Positions 21,661-35,109 are shown, counted from the first letter of the stretch. The stretch: DNA of 64,000 nt from Manihot esculenta (GCF_001659605.2 NC_035173.2:7747769-7811768); one strand, 5' to 3'. Made by a program: numbers and translations. The notes: generated by a model from the sequence alone, not told the origin.

Positions 21661-23199
21661 ATCGTTTTTCATGTGGAAAGAAAAATGAGTTAGATTTAAA
21701 AAAGAGGAAATTATTTAACCCTTTAATGGTAATTTTTCTCTTCTTTAAATTTATTGATTAACAAAAAAAATTTGATTTAAATTTAAAAGAGTGACTAAAG
21801 AGTAAATAAAATAAAAATAAAAATTAAATAATAAGTTGAATTGAATTAAACAGAGGTAATAGATAATAAATTTTCCAATGTATTAATATTCAAACACTAT
21901 TTAAGACAATTTGTTTTCGTTTAAAACTTTCAATTTGTCAATGGAATTTACTTTTTCTAGCTTAGACTTATTGAAATTTAAGGAGTTATTTTGGTTTAGA
22001 GAAATAAAGTTGAAAGAGATGTAGATCTGGAAGCCATTTTTAGAAAATGTATTTTTTGTTTCAAATGTGGTATTTATTCTTATTTTGAAAAACAAATAAT
22101 ATTATTTACCATCTTTACGCTTTATAAGAAAATAAATAATAATTTTCAAAATTAAAATCGCAATACATTTTTAATATGAGATAATATATGTCTAAAACAT
22201 ATCAATCATACAACGAAATTATATGATAAAATTTTAAAAAGCGTGACACTCGATCATATAAATCTCAATCATAAAAAAAGAGATTCAATTATCATGATGA
22301 TTAATATTTGAAATGATAGAAGATTCGCCTTCTGCGCGGTCGAGTCTTTCATTATATTTAAATTATCATTATATATATCATGGCTATAAATATGAAATAT
22401 TTTATCCATCAGCTAATATTAATCGAACTTTTAAAAAAATCACTAATTAATTATATATTTTTTGGTATAAAAGCAAAATATACACATAAATTCAAGACAT
22501 GTATTCTTACTCTTTCTAAGTTCAAACAATTTATTTACACTCACTCTGATAATTTATTAATTTGAGTGTCGAGTAACTGTCTATAAATACGAACCAACTC
22601 ACTTTCTCGTTTGTATAATAACATATCATTTCCAGCTTTTTTTTTTTCTACATCAATTTGACTTTAAATTTAAAATGATAATATTTTATTAACAAAATAT
22701 ACATATATTGAATATGTGTATTTTAGAAAAATCGAAACTCTACTTATTTTGTTTTAAAAGATCAGAATGGAATAACCAGGAGAAGAGTTCACCTTAAAAT
22801 AAAATAAAATAAAAAGCTAAATTCTGATTTTATAATTTTCAAAATCAATAAAAAAGTAAAGATATTCTGTGTAATTAGAAGTATCTTTCATGTACTTTAC
22901 GATTGGCTCTAAGTCTAGAGAGGAAAATATATTTTATTAATGAGAAATGAAAAACTAATTTAAATGAATTACAAATCATTTTAAATAAAAGTAAATTCAA
23001 TATAAATAAATTATAAAAAAAGGATTTGATGAATTAATAAAGTATTTAAGTAGACTAAAACATGGAAAGTATATTTATTTATATAGAATTTTTCTATACA
23101 ATTAATTAGCTTTAAATAACCTTGAACTCAAAATTTTATAATTTTAAAAAGAACTCCAACATTATTAAGCTAAATTAATTGTATAATAAATATTTTGCA
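21661..23199. other. AT-rich intergenic DNA
   Basis: No gene is seen. Extremely AT-rich with scattered short open frames of no recognisable family. Confidence 0.65.
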
Positions 23200-23520
23200 C
23201 AACTCCGTTTGTTTAAAAAATAATTTATATCTGTAAATTATTTTTTATGTGAAAAATATTTTTCAATTTCACCATTTAATTTTAATTTAAAAAATAAAAT
23301 TTATTAATAAATTTATATATAAATATTTCAATAAAAATTTAAAAAATGACTTTTGTTTTTCTAAAATAAAAAATTGTTTTTTTTAAATATTTATTTTTTC
23401 ATTTAATTACATAAATATGATCCCTTCATTAAATTTTTTGAATATTCTAAATACTAAAAAATATAAAAAATATTTTTTAAAAAAATATTTTTCATCAATT
23501 AGCACATAACATAATTTCTA
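23200..23520. repeat. Dispersed AT-rich MITE-like repeat
   Basis: Opens with CTCCGTTTGTTTAAAAAATA and closes with AAAAATATTTTTCATCAATT. The ends can pair and the middle holds the shared ATATATAAATATTTCAATAA segment. Confidence 0.45.
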
Positions 23521-23769
23521 TAGCTAAATTAAATTTACTATACCATTTGTGAATAATATTTTTTAAACGTATTTAGTATTTTAATTTAATTAAAATCATT
23601 AAATATTATTAAAAAAAAAAGATATTGTCGCAACAGCAAGAGCTTATATAGTTGACTAATTTAGGGCGGTACATATGGATCAAGACATTAACAATTTCAA
23701 TATCTTTAGGTGGAAAACTAATACGTTTTCACCGAAACAGAGATACTATAAATTAGACCAACTCAACTT

Positions 23770-24058
23770 TGATATAGTAATTAGATTTATTTTTAAGAAA
23801 TATTTTTTATAAAAAAATATTTTTTAATAAGTTTATTTATTTTTTATTTCTTAATTTTAAATTAATATATAAAAAATTTAATAAAAATGTTAAAATGTTG
23901 ACTTCATTCCTTTATAAAAAACAGTTATTTTCTTTAAAATGATATATTTTTTATCAAAAAAATATTTTTTATTAATTAAATTTTAATGAATTTAAATATT
24001 AAAAAATATGAAAAATATTTTTTTAAAAAATATTTTATGTGAAATAAATAGAGCTTTA
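23770..24058. repeat. Dispersed AT-rich MITE-like repeat
   Basis: Same layout as the 23.2-kb copy: AAGAAATATTTTTTATAAA near the left end, and a right end AAATATTTTATGTGAAATAA followed by ATAGAGCTTT. Confidence 0.45.
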
Positions 24059-24071
24059 ATATAAATTAGGG

Positions 24072-24640
24072 ACCGTTTTGTATACGAAAAATAATTTATA
24101 TTTTTTCTATTTCATAATTTTTTTATTTTACTTTTTAACGCGAATTAAAATATATAATTTTTTTATTCATTTTTTAATTATATTTGTTTTAAATAAAATA
24201 TATTTTATTAAATATTAAAAAATATTTTGAGAAATTTTTTAAAAATAAAATAAAATAAAATAGAATTATAATTGTTAATTTATATATTATTATAGTTTAT
24301 AAAAGGAAAATAAATAATAATAAAAAAATAATAAAAATTATGAGATAAAAAAGTATTTAAAAATATTTTTTATAAAATAATTTAATTATTTTTTTATGTT
24401 TAATTTTAATTCAAAAAATAAACTTTATAAATAAAAATTTTAATAAGAATTTTAAAATATGAAAAATAATTTTTTAAAAAAATAAAAAATTATTTTCTTT
24501 AAAATAATTTATTTTTTATATCAGAAAAATATTATTCTGATAAAGTTTTTTAGTGTTTTAACTGTTAGAAAATATAAAAAATATTTTTTTAAAAAAATAT
24601 TTTTTATAAAACAAAAGTTTAATGGTGTAAGATTTAAATT
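24072..24640. repeat. Cluster of one or two AT-rich MITE-like copies
   Basis: GACCGTTTTGTATACGAAAA opens a first copy; a second, clearer one spans about 24350-24625, ending AAAAATATTTTTTATAAAAC. Boundaries are blurred by low complexity. Confidence 0.35.
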
Positions 24641-25429
24641 CTATTTAAAGGGTTTTTTTTAGAAGTTTGGTCTCTAGAGACAATTTTATTTAAGCACTTT
24701 TAAGTAAGGCGGCATACCTTTCTTAAGCCACTTTTAAGGTTGAATGGGAATTATATAAGAGAAATTAAACTCTACGAAATTGATTAATTAGTATTTTTAG
24801 TTTTAAAAATATATTAACGGAGATAAAAATTATGAAATAGAAGGAATAATAAAATTTTATTTTTATAAGTTTTAAAATTTTTTATTATTTTTATATTAAA
24901 TTTTTAATATTTTAAATTAAAAAAAAATATTTTATTATTAAAATTAATATTATATTAAATCAAAATTTATTTTTCTCTTATAAAAAATATATAAATTTAA
25001 TCGATAAACAAATTAAATTGAACTTATTTTACTGATTGAGTGAAATTGTACATAAAATTGATATAGAAGAACGATGGAAACTATTATGAGGAATGAAAAT
25101 CCAAACCTGAGAAAGAGGAGAGTTGAAATCTGTGAAATTACAGTAGAGAAAGAGCGAGCAATGAGCAATGACAAGACTCTCCATGAAATCAAATACACTT
25201 CACAATATTGATATAAAACCCTAAAATATTATGCTTTGTTCGATGACACAGCTCTTAATATACAGAGTGTATGCATAGGTTGCATCTAATGATTTATCCG
25301 GCAATATTAAAAGGGTGTTAGATTTTAATATTTTTATAAAAAATATATATATTTATATTTATTTTAAATTTATAATAAATCGAATTTAAATAAATATTTG
25401 TAAGATGGAGTAATGGCGTTTGAGCCCTA
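24641..25429. other. AT-rich intergenic DNA
   Basis: No supported gene. A 61-codon minus-strand frame at 25013-25198 is hydrophobic but has no family signature. Confidence 0.6.
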
Positions 25430-25920
25430 CAACACGTTCACTGATTGACAATAGAGATGTCGGGAGCCGGGGGTAGGTAAAGACTGATGCGGCACGATGC
25501 ATGGGAATCTTCCTGATTTAATTATTAAAACGACGTTGCCAAAGAACACGACACGCATATGCGAAATCGACACGGTCATAGTCCTTGGTGGACCAGTTAA
25601 TCTTCGCCGTCGAAAGTAACGTTGTTCCACCAAATCACCGTCATATTGTCCAATTATTTTATATTTTATATTTTATAATTTTTAGAAAAAAAAAAAAAAG
25701 CCACCGTTTCATTTCCATAGCCAAGTGTGAAATCGCCTACTTTATTAATCGTTCCATTCTCACTGGCTTTTGGTCAGCCAATAGAAAGAGTCAGCAAGCG
25801 TTCTTGACCTGGCTTCCTTCAACGCGCCTTTGCTCCGCTCTATTTATAATTCTTTTTTCTCTGTACTATATTAAATTCACGTTCTGCCCGTGTTCCCAGG
25901 TTTGTACTTTGTACTACATT
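25430..25920 (+). promoter_or_regulatory. Promoter-like CpG-richer island without a gene body
   Basis: This half-kilobase stands out from the surrounding AT-rich DNA by its higher GC and many CG dinucleotides. It has a CCAAT motif (CAGCCAATAGAAAG, about 25778), a TATA-like CTATTTATAATT (about 25840) and then a short leader ending in a good donor context, CCCAG/GTTTGT. No coding exon follows for kilobases. It could be the stranded promoter and first non-coding exon of a gene, or of a short non-coding RNA. Confidence 0.35.
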
Positions 25921-25998
25921 GTGTGTGTTATTTTTTTATGTGGTTTGCTATTTTTACTTTTTTGCCCTTTTATTTATCGATTTGTTTTTTCATTTTGA

Positions 25999-28120
25999 CT
26001 TTTAAAGAAATATAACGTGTTTAATTAAATAATAAAAATAATTTTAATGCATATTTTAAGAAAAGCATATAGTTCATGCTTTAAAAAAAATATTATAAAT
26101 TATGTTTAAAATTTATTGTAATTAAAAAAATAATATGAATTATTCATTTAATTTTTTATTTTAAATAAATATTTTTAATAGTTATTTAATTTTAATTATC
26201 AAATATTTAACAAAATATAATTTGTGTTCAAATCTATGTCTGATCTAATATTCTGTAACATATATATAAAATGGGAAATGTTTTTTATATTTAGAAAATA
26301 TTTTTTATAAAAATTAGTTTTTAACGAGATAATTTTTTTCTGTTACTTAATCTTAATATAAAAAATAAAATTTATTAATTAATTTATATATAAATATCTT
26401 AATAAAAAATTAAAATTTGAAAAATAATTTGTAATATAAAAAATATTTTTTATGAAATAAACAAAAGCTAAATTTAAAATTATATATTTATTTATTTATT
26501 TTTATCAATCATCTTTTAGAAATTAAAATTTTGATTTTAAACTGAACGAGCTATTCTAAGTGCAGAAAATTTAATATTAGAGAGTAACAGTAAAATGTGC
26601 AGCCTAATAATAGTAAAAGTTGCATTTTGAAATTAAATATATGTATTTTATAAATTAGCATTTATTTAAAAATATAGATAAAAAACTATGAATTTGTAAG
26701 ATATATAAAAATATTATCTACGAGAGAAATTATCTAATAAAAAAATATAAAATTATATATAAAACTTCAACTCGTTTTATTTTTTTTTATTTTAAAGGAA
26801 TTAATATTTTAAAATTTGTTGAAATATACAAATTTTTTAGTTTAAAAATATTAAAAATAATTAAACAGTGAAATATCTAAAATAAATAAAAAATTAAATG
26901 AGTTTGGATAATAATGATAATTTTTAAATACTTTTCTGGTATTTTTCTAATTTGAATTCATGAAATTTTTAATTTAAAAAAGCATAAAGTTTTATTTCAA
27001 TTTTTATTTAAATTCTACTCTAGTAAAATGCTAATTAATTTTATACAATAAAATAATAACATTATGTAATGAAATATCAATTTCGTATAAAATTAAAATT
27101 AAATTTTTTTTTTCAAAAGCAGGAAAATTAGGAATTTTCAACAAAACCCAAATAGGCAAACAGATCCTTGTCGCTCACCAACATTATTTCGTTGCTGTCA
27201 TTATTTATTCCGACCCAAATAAATCTGGAGGTCCTTCATGTGGCCATTGGCAAGGGTAAATGGTTTTGCATATGCGCATATGTATCCTGTAAATAAATAA
27301 ATGATATATTAATGAAAATATTGATATATTTAAATTTAAATTAATAACATATTAATATAACATAATAATTTTCATTAAAAGATAGAATCAAATAATAATA
27401 ATCTAATAATTAAATATACTATCATAGACATTACATTTATAGAAAAGAAGATTAGAACACCGTAATATTCGATATTTCACCAAAATTCGCCCTTTTCTAA
27501 GTAGGTAAGTGTTCATAAAAAGTTGTTCTCATTACACTTATAAATGTAAAATTCCCTAACTATTAGCCAATATCAATGAAATTTCTAAAAAATTCTATTT
27601 TCTTACTATATAAAAATAAATATTTACTGGCTTAAAATACACATTTTTACACTCTTATTATAAATTTAAAGTAATTTATTACATTTTTCGATTCTATTAA
27701 TTTATTGATTTGAGTATCGGAGTGACCGTCTAAAGACATCAATCATCTTATATTTTTTCTTTTATAAATTGATTAACAGTGGTTCAACTCAATTTTTAAG
27801 CACATTATATATTATACATCATACATCAAGTACGCATTAAATTTTTTTATTAAATAGGTGATTTATAATTTACTTGATTAAGATACTTAGATTTTTTTAT
27901 TTTAGATTGTATTTTTTGAGTTGCCGAATTTTAGCTATTGAATTAAAATTTGGTACATTAAATTTTAATGGATCAGTAACACTATTATCTTTTTTATATA
28001 ATTAATATAATTAAAGTTAAAATTCGAGATTTCTTAATTTTGAAAATAACTCCCATCGCAATAAGCTAAAACTTATTATTTTTTTATTTTTTAAAAAAAA
28101 AGAGAAATATCATTTACTTA
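25999..28120. other. AT-rich intergenic DNA
   Basis: No gene is seen apart from a MITE-like copy at about 26270-26470. Confidence 0.65.
26270..26470. repeat. Dispersed AT-rich MITE-like repeat
   Basis: Contains the shared segment TTAATTTATATATAAATATC and ends AAAATATTTTTTATGAAATA, then AACAAAAGC, as in the other copies. Confidence 0.45.
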
Positions 28121-29560
28121 AAGTGATCAAAGAAACTATATGAGGAGAGATATGAACCCAAACTCCTTGACTTGACTCAGAATGAGCTGATGTTGCTAGA
28201 ATATGAGCGATATCATTCGCAGACCTGTGAATAAAACCACATCTTGCTTTTTCATAACTGGATAGAAGTTATTTTCACTATACTCAAAGATAATTAATAT
28301 ATGGTTCTAGTTAGTCCAATAGGGGCTGCAGGAGGCTTGGCTTTAGCATAGAAAGAAGATTTGGTTATAGCTGAAATCAAGTACGCCTCCTTCTTTTTGC
28401 ATGTAGATATTATGGACTATTCAAGTAATGAAATATGGTTTATCTTTTTTGCGTGTGCTAGTTGTACTGCTAATATTAGATCTTCTCAATTCCAATTTCT
28501 TATTGACTACAAGAACAATTTGGAGGAAGCTTTCGTTTTAATGGAGGGATTTTAATTGCTTTTTGCATTATTGGGAGAAGCAAGGTGGGAATGGTTTAAA
28601 TCTTGTACAGTTGGGTTAGTTTAGAGACTTTATTAACAGACTAGCTATGAGGGATTTAAATTTCAAGGGGCCAGCTTTTACTTGGAACAATTAGAGGAAT
28701 GGGGACGCCAATATCCAAGAGCGTTTAGACAGGGTTGTAGCTTCAGTGGCTTGGATTAATAAGCATCATGATTTCTTTTTTGGACACCTGGAAGACCGAG
28801 GTTCTGACCATAGACCAATCTTGTTGGGCTCTTCAAGTTCCTTCCCTAAGGCTCAGAAAAGGTTCTTTTTTGACTCGAGATGGATAAATAATTCAATAGT
28901 GTATGATATGGTTAGACAATCTTGGAATGGATCAAAAGAAGGACTTGCAATGTTTAAAGCTTATTCAAAACTGAGAGACTGTAGAAGGACTCCAAGCACA
29001 AGAATTAATCCAACTTGCAGTTTTTCTTCTTTGATATATGTGGAAGGATCAAAATGAGTATATTTTTAAACATTTCAATATATCAGCAGACATTTTGATA
29101 ATTCTGGCTGAAAAGGATTGTGAAAATTTTTGCAATTCATAAGAACCAACATCTCCTAGACTTGTTTTCTTCAAATCCATCACTCCAGTCTTGGCAACCT
29201 CCTTCGTTGGGTGTTTTTAAATTGAATCTTGATGTAGCTTTTGATCATGAATCTAATAAAAGTGCGACAATAGTATGTTTAAGAGATCATAATAGAAAAT
29301 TTCTCGATTGATGCTGTCGTTTGTGGTGATTTTTTACATGGCCTTTACTTTTCGAGAGCATTGCATGTCGAGAAACCTTTATTCTTGCAAAAATTAAAGA
29401 TTTGGATGGAGTGATAGTGGAAGGCGATACTCTTATGATAATTAATGCTTACAAGATTACCTGCCCTAATTTCTATTCAAAATATTTGATTGCCGTGAGA
29501 TTATTCGAGATTTTGAATTAGTTCTTTTTCTAGATTAATAGAGATATTAACAGAGCATCT
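28121..29560 (+). pseudogene. Internally deleted LINE: endonuclease joined to RNase H
   Basis: The plus strand shows the C-terminal half of an APE-type endonuclease in broken frames (a GPAFTWNN segment near 28670, IQERLDRVVAS near 28715, DRGSDHRPILLGSS at 28796-28840 with the catalytic GSDH). Within 150 bases of the end of this block an RNase H-like domain starts (QPPSLGVFKLNLDVAFDHES, about 29180) and continues with REFILAK-type and VEGDTL-type motifs. The entire RT domain is missing, so the copy arose by internal deletion or is a recombinant. Confidence 0.65.
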
Positions 29561-31230
29561 CAGTTTTTAGGTAGAAAATTTATTAGCGATAATATTTTTA
29601 GATGTAATTTATTTTCTAAAATAAATTTTATACGTTCTCTTAGCACCTTTAAGGGCCCTTTAATATAGCTTACGATGCATTTATAAACTTAATATGATAG
29701 TAAGTGTATCTGAATAAATCTAAAAAATTTTAAATTTTATTCTCTTCGTCTCTAATTTCTCAATTAAAAATAAAATAAAATATAGCTTATAACGCCATTG
29801 ACACAAATAAAATATACAAATGAAATATATATTAATTTGTATATTAAATAGAATTGATATATATCCTAAAATAAAATGTTGCACCGTTATCATCAATCCC
29901 ATTTGAAAAAAAAAAAAATCAATTAAAGCAGTTATCTCTTATGTATAACCTTATAATTAAATGAAAATTTTACTATTTAATTTTTAACCTTATAATAAAA
30001 AATTATTAATTTATTATTCAATTTTAAAAGATGTATTAAAATATATTTTATTTATCTTATAATTTTTATTTTTTTAATTATTTTAAAAGTATTATTTATT
30101 TATTTATATTATAATAATATATAAATTGATGATTATAATTTAATTTAATTTTATTTTATTTTTAAATATTTTTTAAATATTTAATAAAATTTAATATTTT
30201 TAAAATAGATAGAATTAAAAATTAATAAAAGAAATATTTTTCTGAACAAAAATTATGGATTTGATGAAGTATTTTTTTAATTATTAAATTAGATTTTAAT
30301 GGTATGTAATGTCCACATAAATCAATAATTACGTTTTAATGAAGTTAGTCAATTTGTTTTTGTCTTTGTTAGGGAGGGTAGGTGTTGCGTTGATTTTTAA
30401 AAATTTGACTTTTAAATTCATAGTTGGGACTTTCCAGCGCGTGGGTCCACATCATTGGCCTTTTCTTTTAGAATCTGCTTTTCCACGTATACTTTGTTGT
30501 TTCTCTCTCTTTTTTTTTTAATATTTCTATTTTTTTTAAATAAAATATTTTCTAACTATAGAATAATAATTATTAAAAAAAATTTAATAATAATTATACT
30601 CTTTGAAATACAACGACTCGACGCTCAAACGTCGTGTGAACATCAAGTGTCATTGGACCCCACCACGCGGAAACTTCAACGGTTAGATATTTGAGGGAAA
30701 ATTATTATAGGTTCGTTATATTTTTTAAAATATTTTTTGTAATTGTTAAAAAATTATTTTTTAAAACATTTTTTTCATATAAATGATTTTTTATAGAATA
30801 AATGAAAATTATTATTTTTTATTTCAACTTAAGAGTCATATTTTATAATGTGTCATGTTTTAATTATTTTATCAGATCTTTAAAATTATAAAAAAATTAA
30901 AAAAATTAAAGGGAGAGTTTCACAAAATATAAATGTGTTTTAATTAAATTATAAAAGAAAAGGTTAAATAAATAATTTTTAAAAATTAAAGGGAGAGTAT
31001 AGTAATTAACGCATTACTTTAATCGTAAATGCCAATCCGCGAATAGCCCAATAGAATTTCTTGCCAGATTCCACAAGAAATCACAAAGCTTTATCTCTGT
31101 TTTCTTTTCCAATTCTTATTCTTAAAACGGTTCTATTGCTTAATTACTGTATTTTTTTTAATTTTCTTCTCCCAGTCCCAGTGGGAATTGGTCAAGAAAC
31201 CACAACCCCACTTCTCCTCGGAGACTCCTG
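29561..31230. other. Intergenic DNA upstream of the b561 gene
   Basis: AT-rich, with one MITE-like copy near 30710-30815. Short GC-richer patches at 30430-30490 and 30605-30690 contain CG-rich motifs but no supported gene. Confidence 0.6.
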
Positions 31231-31238
31231 TATAAATA
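31231..31238 (+). promoter_or_regulatory. TATA box of the b561 gene
   Basis: TATAAATA lies 155 bases upstream of the start codon in a GC-richer context; the start of transcription would be about 30 bases downstream, giving a 5' UTR of roughly 125 bases. Confidence 0.65.
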
Positions 31239-31392
31239 CTTCCTCAAGTTTTCTGGATACACAACTCTTAAGCCTCACCTCATCAGGGGACAATTTCAGG
31301 ACACACGCAGATTCTGAAACTCGTTCCCTAAAGGCAGAATCAATCCCCCCAGGCGTCTCTGTAACTGATCATCGGAATTCAGATCAGTAGCC

Positions 31393-32987
31393 ATGGATAA
31401 ATCTCTGACAACTGCTTTATTCTCTTGTGTTCTGCTTATCTCCTTGTGGGTTCCCTCATCTTTGGCTCAAACTTGCGGAGGCCATACGTTCTCTAGCAAT
31501 CAAGTATTCAGCAGTTGCAGTGATCTTCCTGTTTTGAGTTCTTACATCTACTGGAGTTATCATCCATCAAATCTCACAGCTGATATTGCGTATCGGAAAA
31601 CTGGAGCATCCACCGCCAATTGGTATGTGTGGTCTCTTAATCCAAGCGGCCAACGGATGGTTGGGTCACAGGCTCTTCTGGCTTTTCATAACTCCAGTAG
31701 TGTCCCTGTTGCTTATACCACCAAAATAGACAGCTTCTCCCCGTCGATGCAACAGGGTGACTTGGATTTTCAGGTCTCAAACATTAAAGCAGAGTATTCA
31801 AACGGCGATATGATAATATTTGCTACTCTGCACCTTACGAGTAGCTTGTTATCCACCAACCAAGTGTGGCAGGAAGGTACCGTGAGCGGAACTTCTTTCA
31901 ATCCCCACTCCATGGATTCAGCAAACAAAGCATCAGTGGGAACTATAAATTTTGAGACTGGAACAACAGTTGCCGGAACTGCTCCAACAAGCAGCAAGAA
32001 GAATGTAAGTGATTCAATCAATTTCATTGTAAATAGATATGCAAGCGATAAACAAGTGAAGAATGGATTTTAATGGTGATTCTTTTATTGAATTTTTCAG
32101 GTTCATGGGGTATTGAACGCAGTGAGCTGGGGAGTTTTGATGCCTATGGGAATCATGATAGCTAGGTATTTGAAGGTGTTCAAAGTTGCAAACCCAGCTT
32201 GGTTTTATCTACACGTTGCTTGCCAATCCTCTGCCTATATCATCGGAGTTGCTGGATGGGGAACCGGTCTTAAACTCGGCAGCGATTCTCCTGGAGTCAA
32301 ATACTCCAAGCACAGGAACATCGGCATAACCCTCTTCTGCTTTGCAACTCTTCAGGTAATTCAGTATTCTTTTCTGCGTCCATCTGGAAAATTTTCTCAG
32401 CAATTCATCCAACCCTTTCTTTCTTTTTCATCTATGAACCATCTTAATTTCTTGGTTTTCCTGAAAAGTCAATCTTCATGTCCAATTCAGTCTGTTTTAC
32501 TATAATTAGTCGTCGGCTGCATTCCTTCAAAGATCACCCACTTACGCATCTAGAAGCAGCCTTCCTAGGAAGGTCCTCACCACGTTAAAAATTACATAAA
32601 TCTTTATTATTTCTTAGCTGATTAATTACATTTCAATTCGGTTTTCACCTTAAAGTTTAATGAAAAAATTGAAATACTGTGTAGGTATTTGCCCTGTTGT
32701 TGAGGCCAAAGCCAGATCACAAGTACAGATTGTATTGGAACGTCTACCACCATTCTATTGGATATGCAACCATTGCTTTGAGCATCGCCAACATCTATGA
32801 AGGTTTTGACATTCTGGATCCTGAGAAGAAATGGAAGAGGATTTATACTGGAATTATCATATTCTTGGGTGCCGTTGCAGCTGTTCTAGAAATTTTCACA
32901 TGGATTATAGTCATCAAAAGAAAGAAAACTACAAGTTCTGATAAACATGCCAATGGAACAAATGGGGTTAATGGATATAGTGCTTAG
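31393..32987 (+). CDS. Cytochrome b561 and DOMON domain-containing protein (three exons)
   Basis: Exons 31393-32004, 32101-32355 and 32685-32987, joined in phase 0 through GT-AG introns of 96 and 329 bases, give a 389-residue protein. The ATG lies in a strong context (AGCCATGG). Residues 1-25 form a signal peptide ending near SSLAQ. The DOMON domain follows (about 45-190: [28 protein letters not shown]). After it come five membrane helices of the b561 core with the expected haem-ligand histidines at about residues 206, 242, 275 and 311/312 (VHGV, LHVACQ, SKHRN, YHHS). The tail is Lys-, Thr- and Asn-rich. The family moves electrons across plant plasma membranes, usually from ascorbate, with the DOMON domain facing the apoplast. 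It is the only intact host gene in the window. The gene symbol cannot be decided among the several Arabidopsis-type homologues. Confidence 0.92.
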
Positions 32988-33529
32988 AGCACAACACACA
33001 TATGTTACATAGGACCTATTTATGACTTTAGGCTTGTCTTTATTTTTTCTTTTTTAAATATTTTTTCTGATACAGAGATTTACTTATATCTTTGTAGAGA
33101 TCATTTGTGTTAGGAAGATATTTTGGTGTGTTATAGAATACAGTGGATTTTGAGATATGAGATTAATATTATATTTCATTTTTTTAGCCTTTATTTCCAT
33201 TGATTTGCCGTTGTTGTTTAATTGATTGATTGTAACAGATATTCTAACTCTAAACTTATGAGTCTGAAAATTCTGAAAGGTTCTAAAAATTTAAAAACTC
33301 GTTCAACACGTTATTGAATAAACTGGGTGTGTACCAGATTGTTGTTTAATTGATTGATTGATTGTTGCTGATATGCCAACTATTCTTGTCAGTCTGAAAA
33401 TGGATCAGTGTTCTAAGAAGTTGTAAAAAGGTTAAAACTCATTAATCATGGTGGAAAAACATGAGATTCATACAATAAAACCGTAGTCTAGTACTGTATT
33501 TGCAGGTCTCTTAGTACTGCTGCAGCCTC
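32988..33529. other. 3' UTR and downstream flank of the b561 gene
   Basis: AT-rich, no gene. It includes an imperfect direct duplication at 33205-33455. Confidence 0.6.
33205..33455 (+). repeat. Diverged direct duplication of about 130 bp
   Basis: Both halves begin with TTGTTGTTTAATTGATTGATTG and continue through AGTCTGAAAAT and GTTCTAA segments; the first runs from about 33211, the second from about 33341. Confidence 0.55.
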
Positions 33530-34500
33530 ACCTGCTAAAGGGGAAGGTGCATGAACAAACTTTGCAGGTTCATCAATAATAAAACCCCTGTGACTTCGTT
33601 TTTGATTTATGAGGTCAGCAACTAAATTAGCCAATGAATTTTCTTCTCCCCATTCCACCTTCCCCACCAGAAATTAGAAAGTAGACTATTGAGATGAGCA
33701 CAGAAAACCTTTAGGATAATGAAGGATCATCACTGAATGCATTGGAATAGCATGGAGAACTGATTTTATCATGACTTCCTTTCCAGCATGATATAGTAGA
33801 GCTTGTTTCCAGGAATGAGTTTTGAGCATAATTTTCTCCTTTACAAACTCAAGAGCCTTCGTGTTGATCTGCCCGATCGATAAAGAAGGGAGGCCTAAAT
33901 ATTTGTCAGTTGGATTCATCTCTTGCATAGAAAAGATGTCCAGAATTGCCTTTTTAAGAGAGGGAGCAATGTGCTTGCTAAAACTGATGCTGGATTTGTT
34001 GAAATTAATCTTTTTGCCCCATTTAAAATAGCAGAGAGAATTGCTTGAGCTTCAGATTTGGTAGCCTTTCCAAAGAGGAGTGTCATCCGCAGGGAAGTCC
34101 GATGCAGTGCAGAAGCAGCTGCTCGAATTTCTTCATCTTCAATAGAGGGAGGCAGAGAATTATTCATGTCTTGGCTCACAAGAGTAAGGAGTAAACCTGT
34201 GACTTCTTCTCCACTGTGAATAAGATTTGAAAATAAGAGACTACCTCAGTTTTGATCTCTTGTTCATTCTCTACCCAATTTCCATCCTGCCTTTAAAGAT
34301 AAGCTTCCTTCTCCTTCTAATGATGGTTGAAACATGAAAGAAGCGGGTGCTTCAAGTGTAGAATTTCGGTATTGTTCATTGCATGAGTCATTGCAAGCTG
34401 CTGATATCACAGAACAGAAATCCCTTTGCTGAACCCATTTTGCTTCAAATTTAAAGAGAAAATTCTTTCCAGGATTATGCCTTTCCAGCAGTAGGATCAA
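33530..34500 (-). pseudogene. LINE reverse-transcriptase fragment
   Basis: Minus-strand translation of 33928-33686 gives the end of a plant LINE RT, with PTDKYLGLPSLSIGQ, SWKQALLYHAGKEVMIKSVL and AIPMHSVMI. Upstream (34500-34264) is the endonuclease-RT linker with FLFKFEAKWVQQRDFCSVI. Frames between are broken (34179-33916 reads partly as unrelated sequence), so a deletion or rearrangement joins the two. Confidence 0.65.
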
Positions 34501-35109
34501 TGGTCTATATATGATCAGAAACCAAAAGTGCTTCAGAAATCATACAAGCTTTTCGAAAAGATAACCTTTTTGTTCTTTTCCACTAAACATCTACTTACCA
34601 ATATGTTCTATTGGTCACCTGATCGAATATAATATCAAAGTTTGAGAATTACAATTCTAGTATTTTATTTCTCGTTAAACTAAGCTTGAAAAAAATTAAG
34701 TGTAATATTGTAAAAAGTAGATATATAAATAAGAGTGCGCTTATTTAACTATTTTTCTTATAAATGAATTGTTGCAATCGAACCGTAAAGGGGCCAATAT
34801 TTATTTATAAAGTCTTGCACAAAAATATAGGTAGATCTTGGCTAGAATGCGCTTATATCTATGTCTCCATTAGATTTTTTGTGTTGGAATGTTTAATTAT
34901 AAACAATGTAATGGTGGTTTTTGAGATTATCTACTGTATGAAAAAAGAAAACAAGAGGAAGTAAATGTGAAGTAGTGCTTAATTGATGGTAATTTCCTAA
35001 AAGGAATGATGGTTTAAAATGGGTTGTGATTAGAAGTGTGTATTTGTTAGATATTTAGTTGCTTTGAATGGTTTTGAGTTGGCATTATTGCTCCTAAAAG
35101 AGGATTGAG
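34501..35109. other. Intergenic DNA, nothing recognised
   Basis: AT-rich; a 66-codon frame at 34764-34964 has no family signature. Confidence 0.55.
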
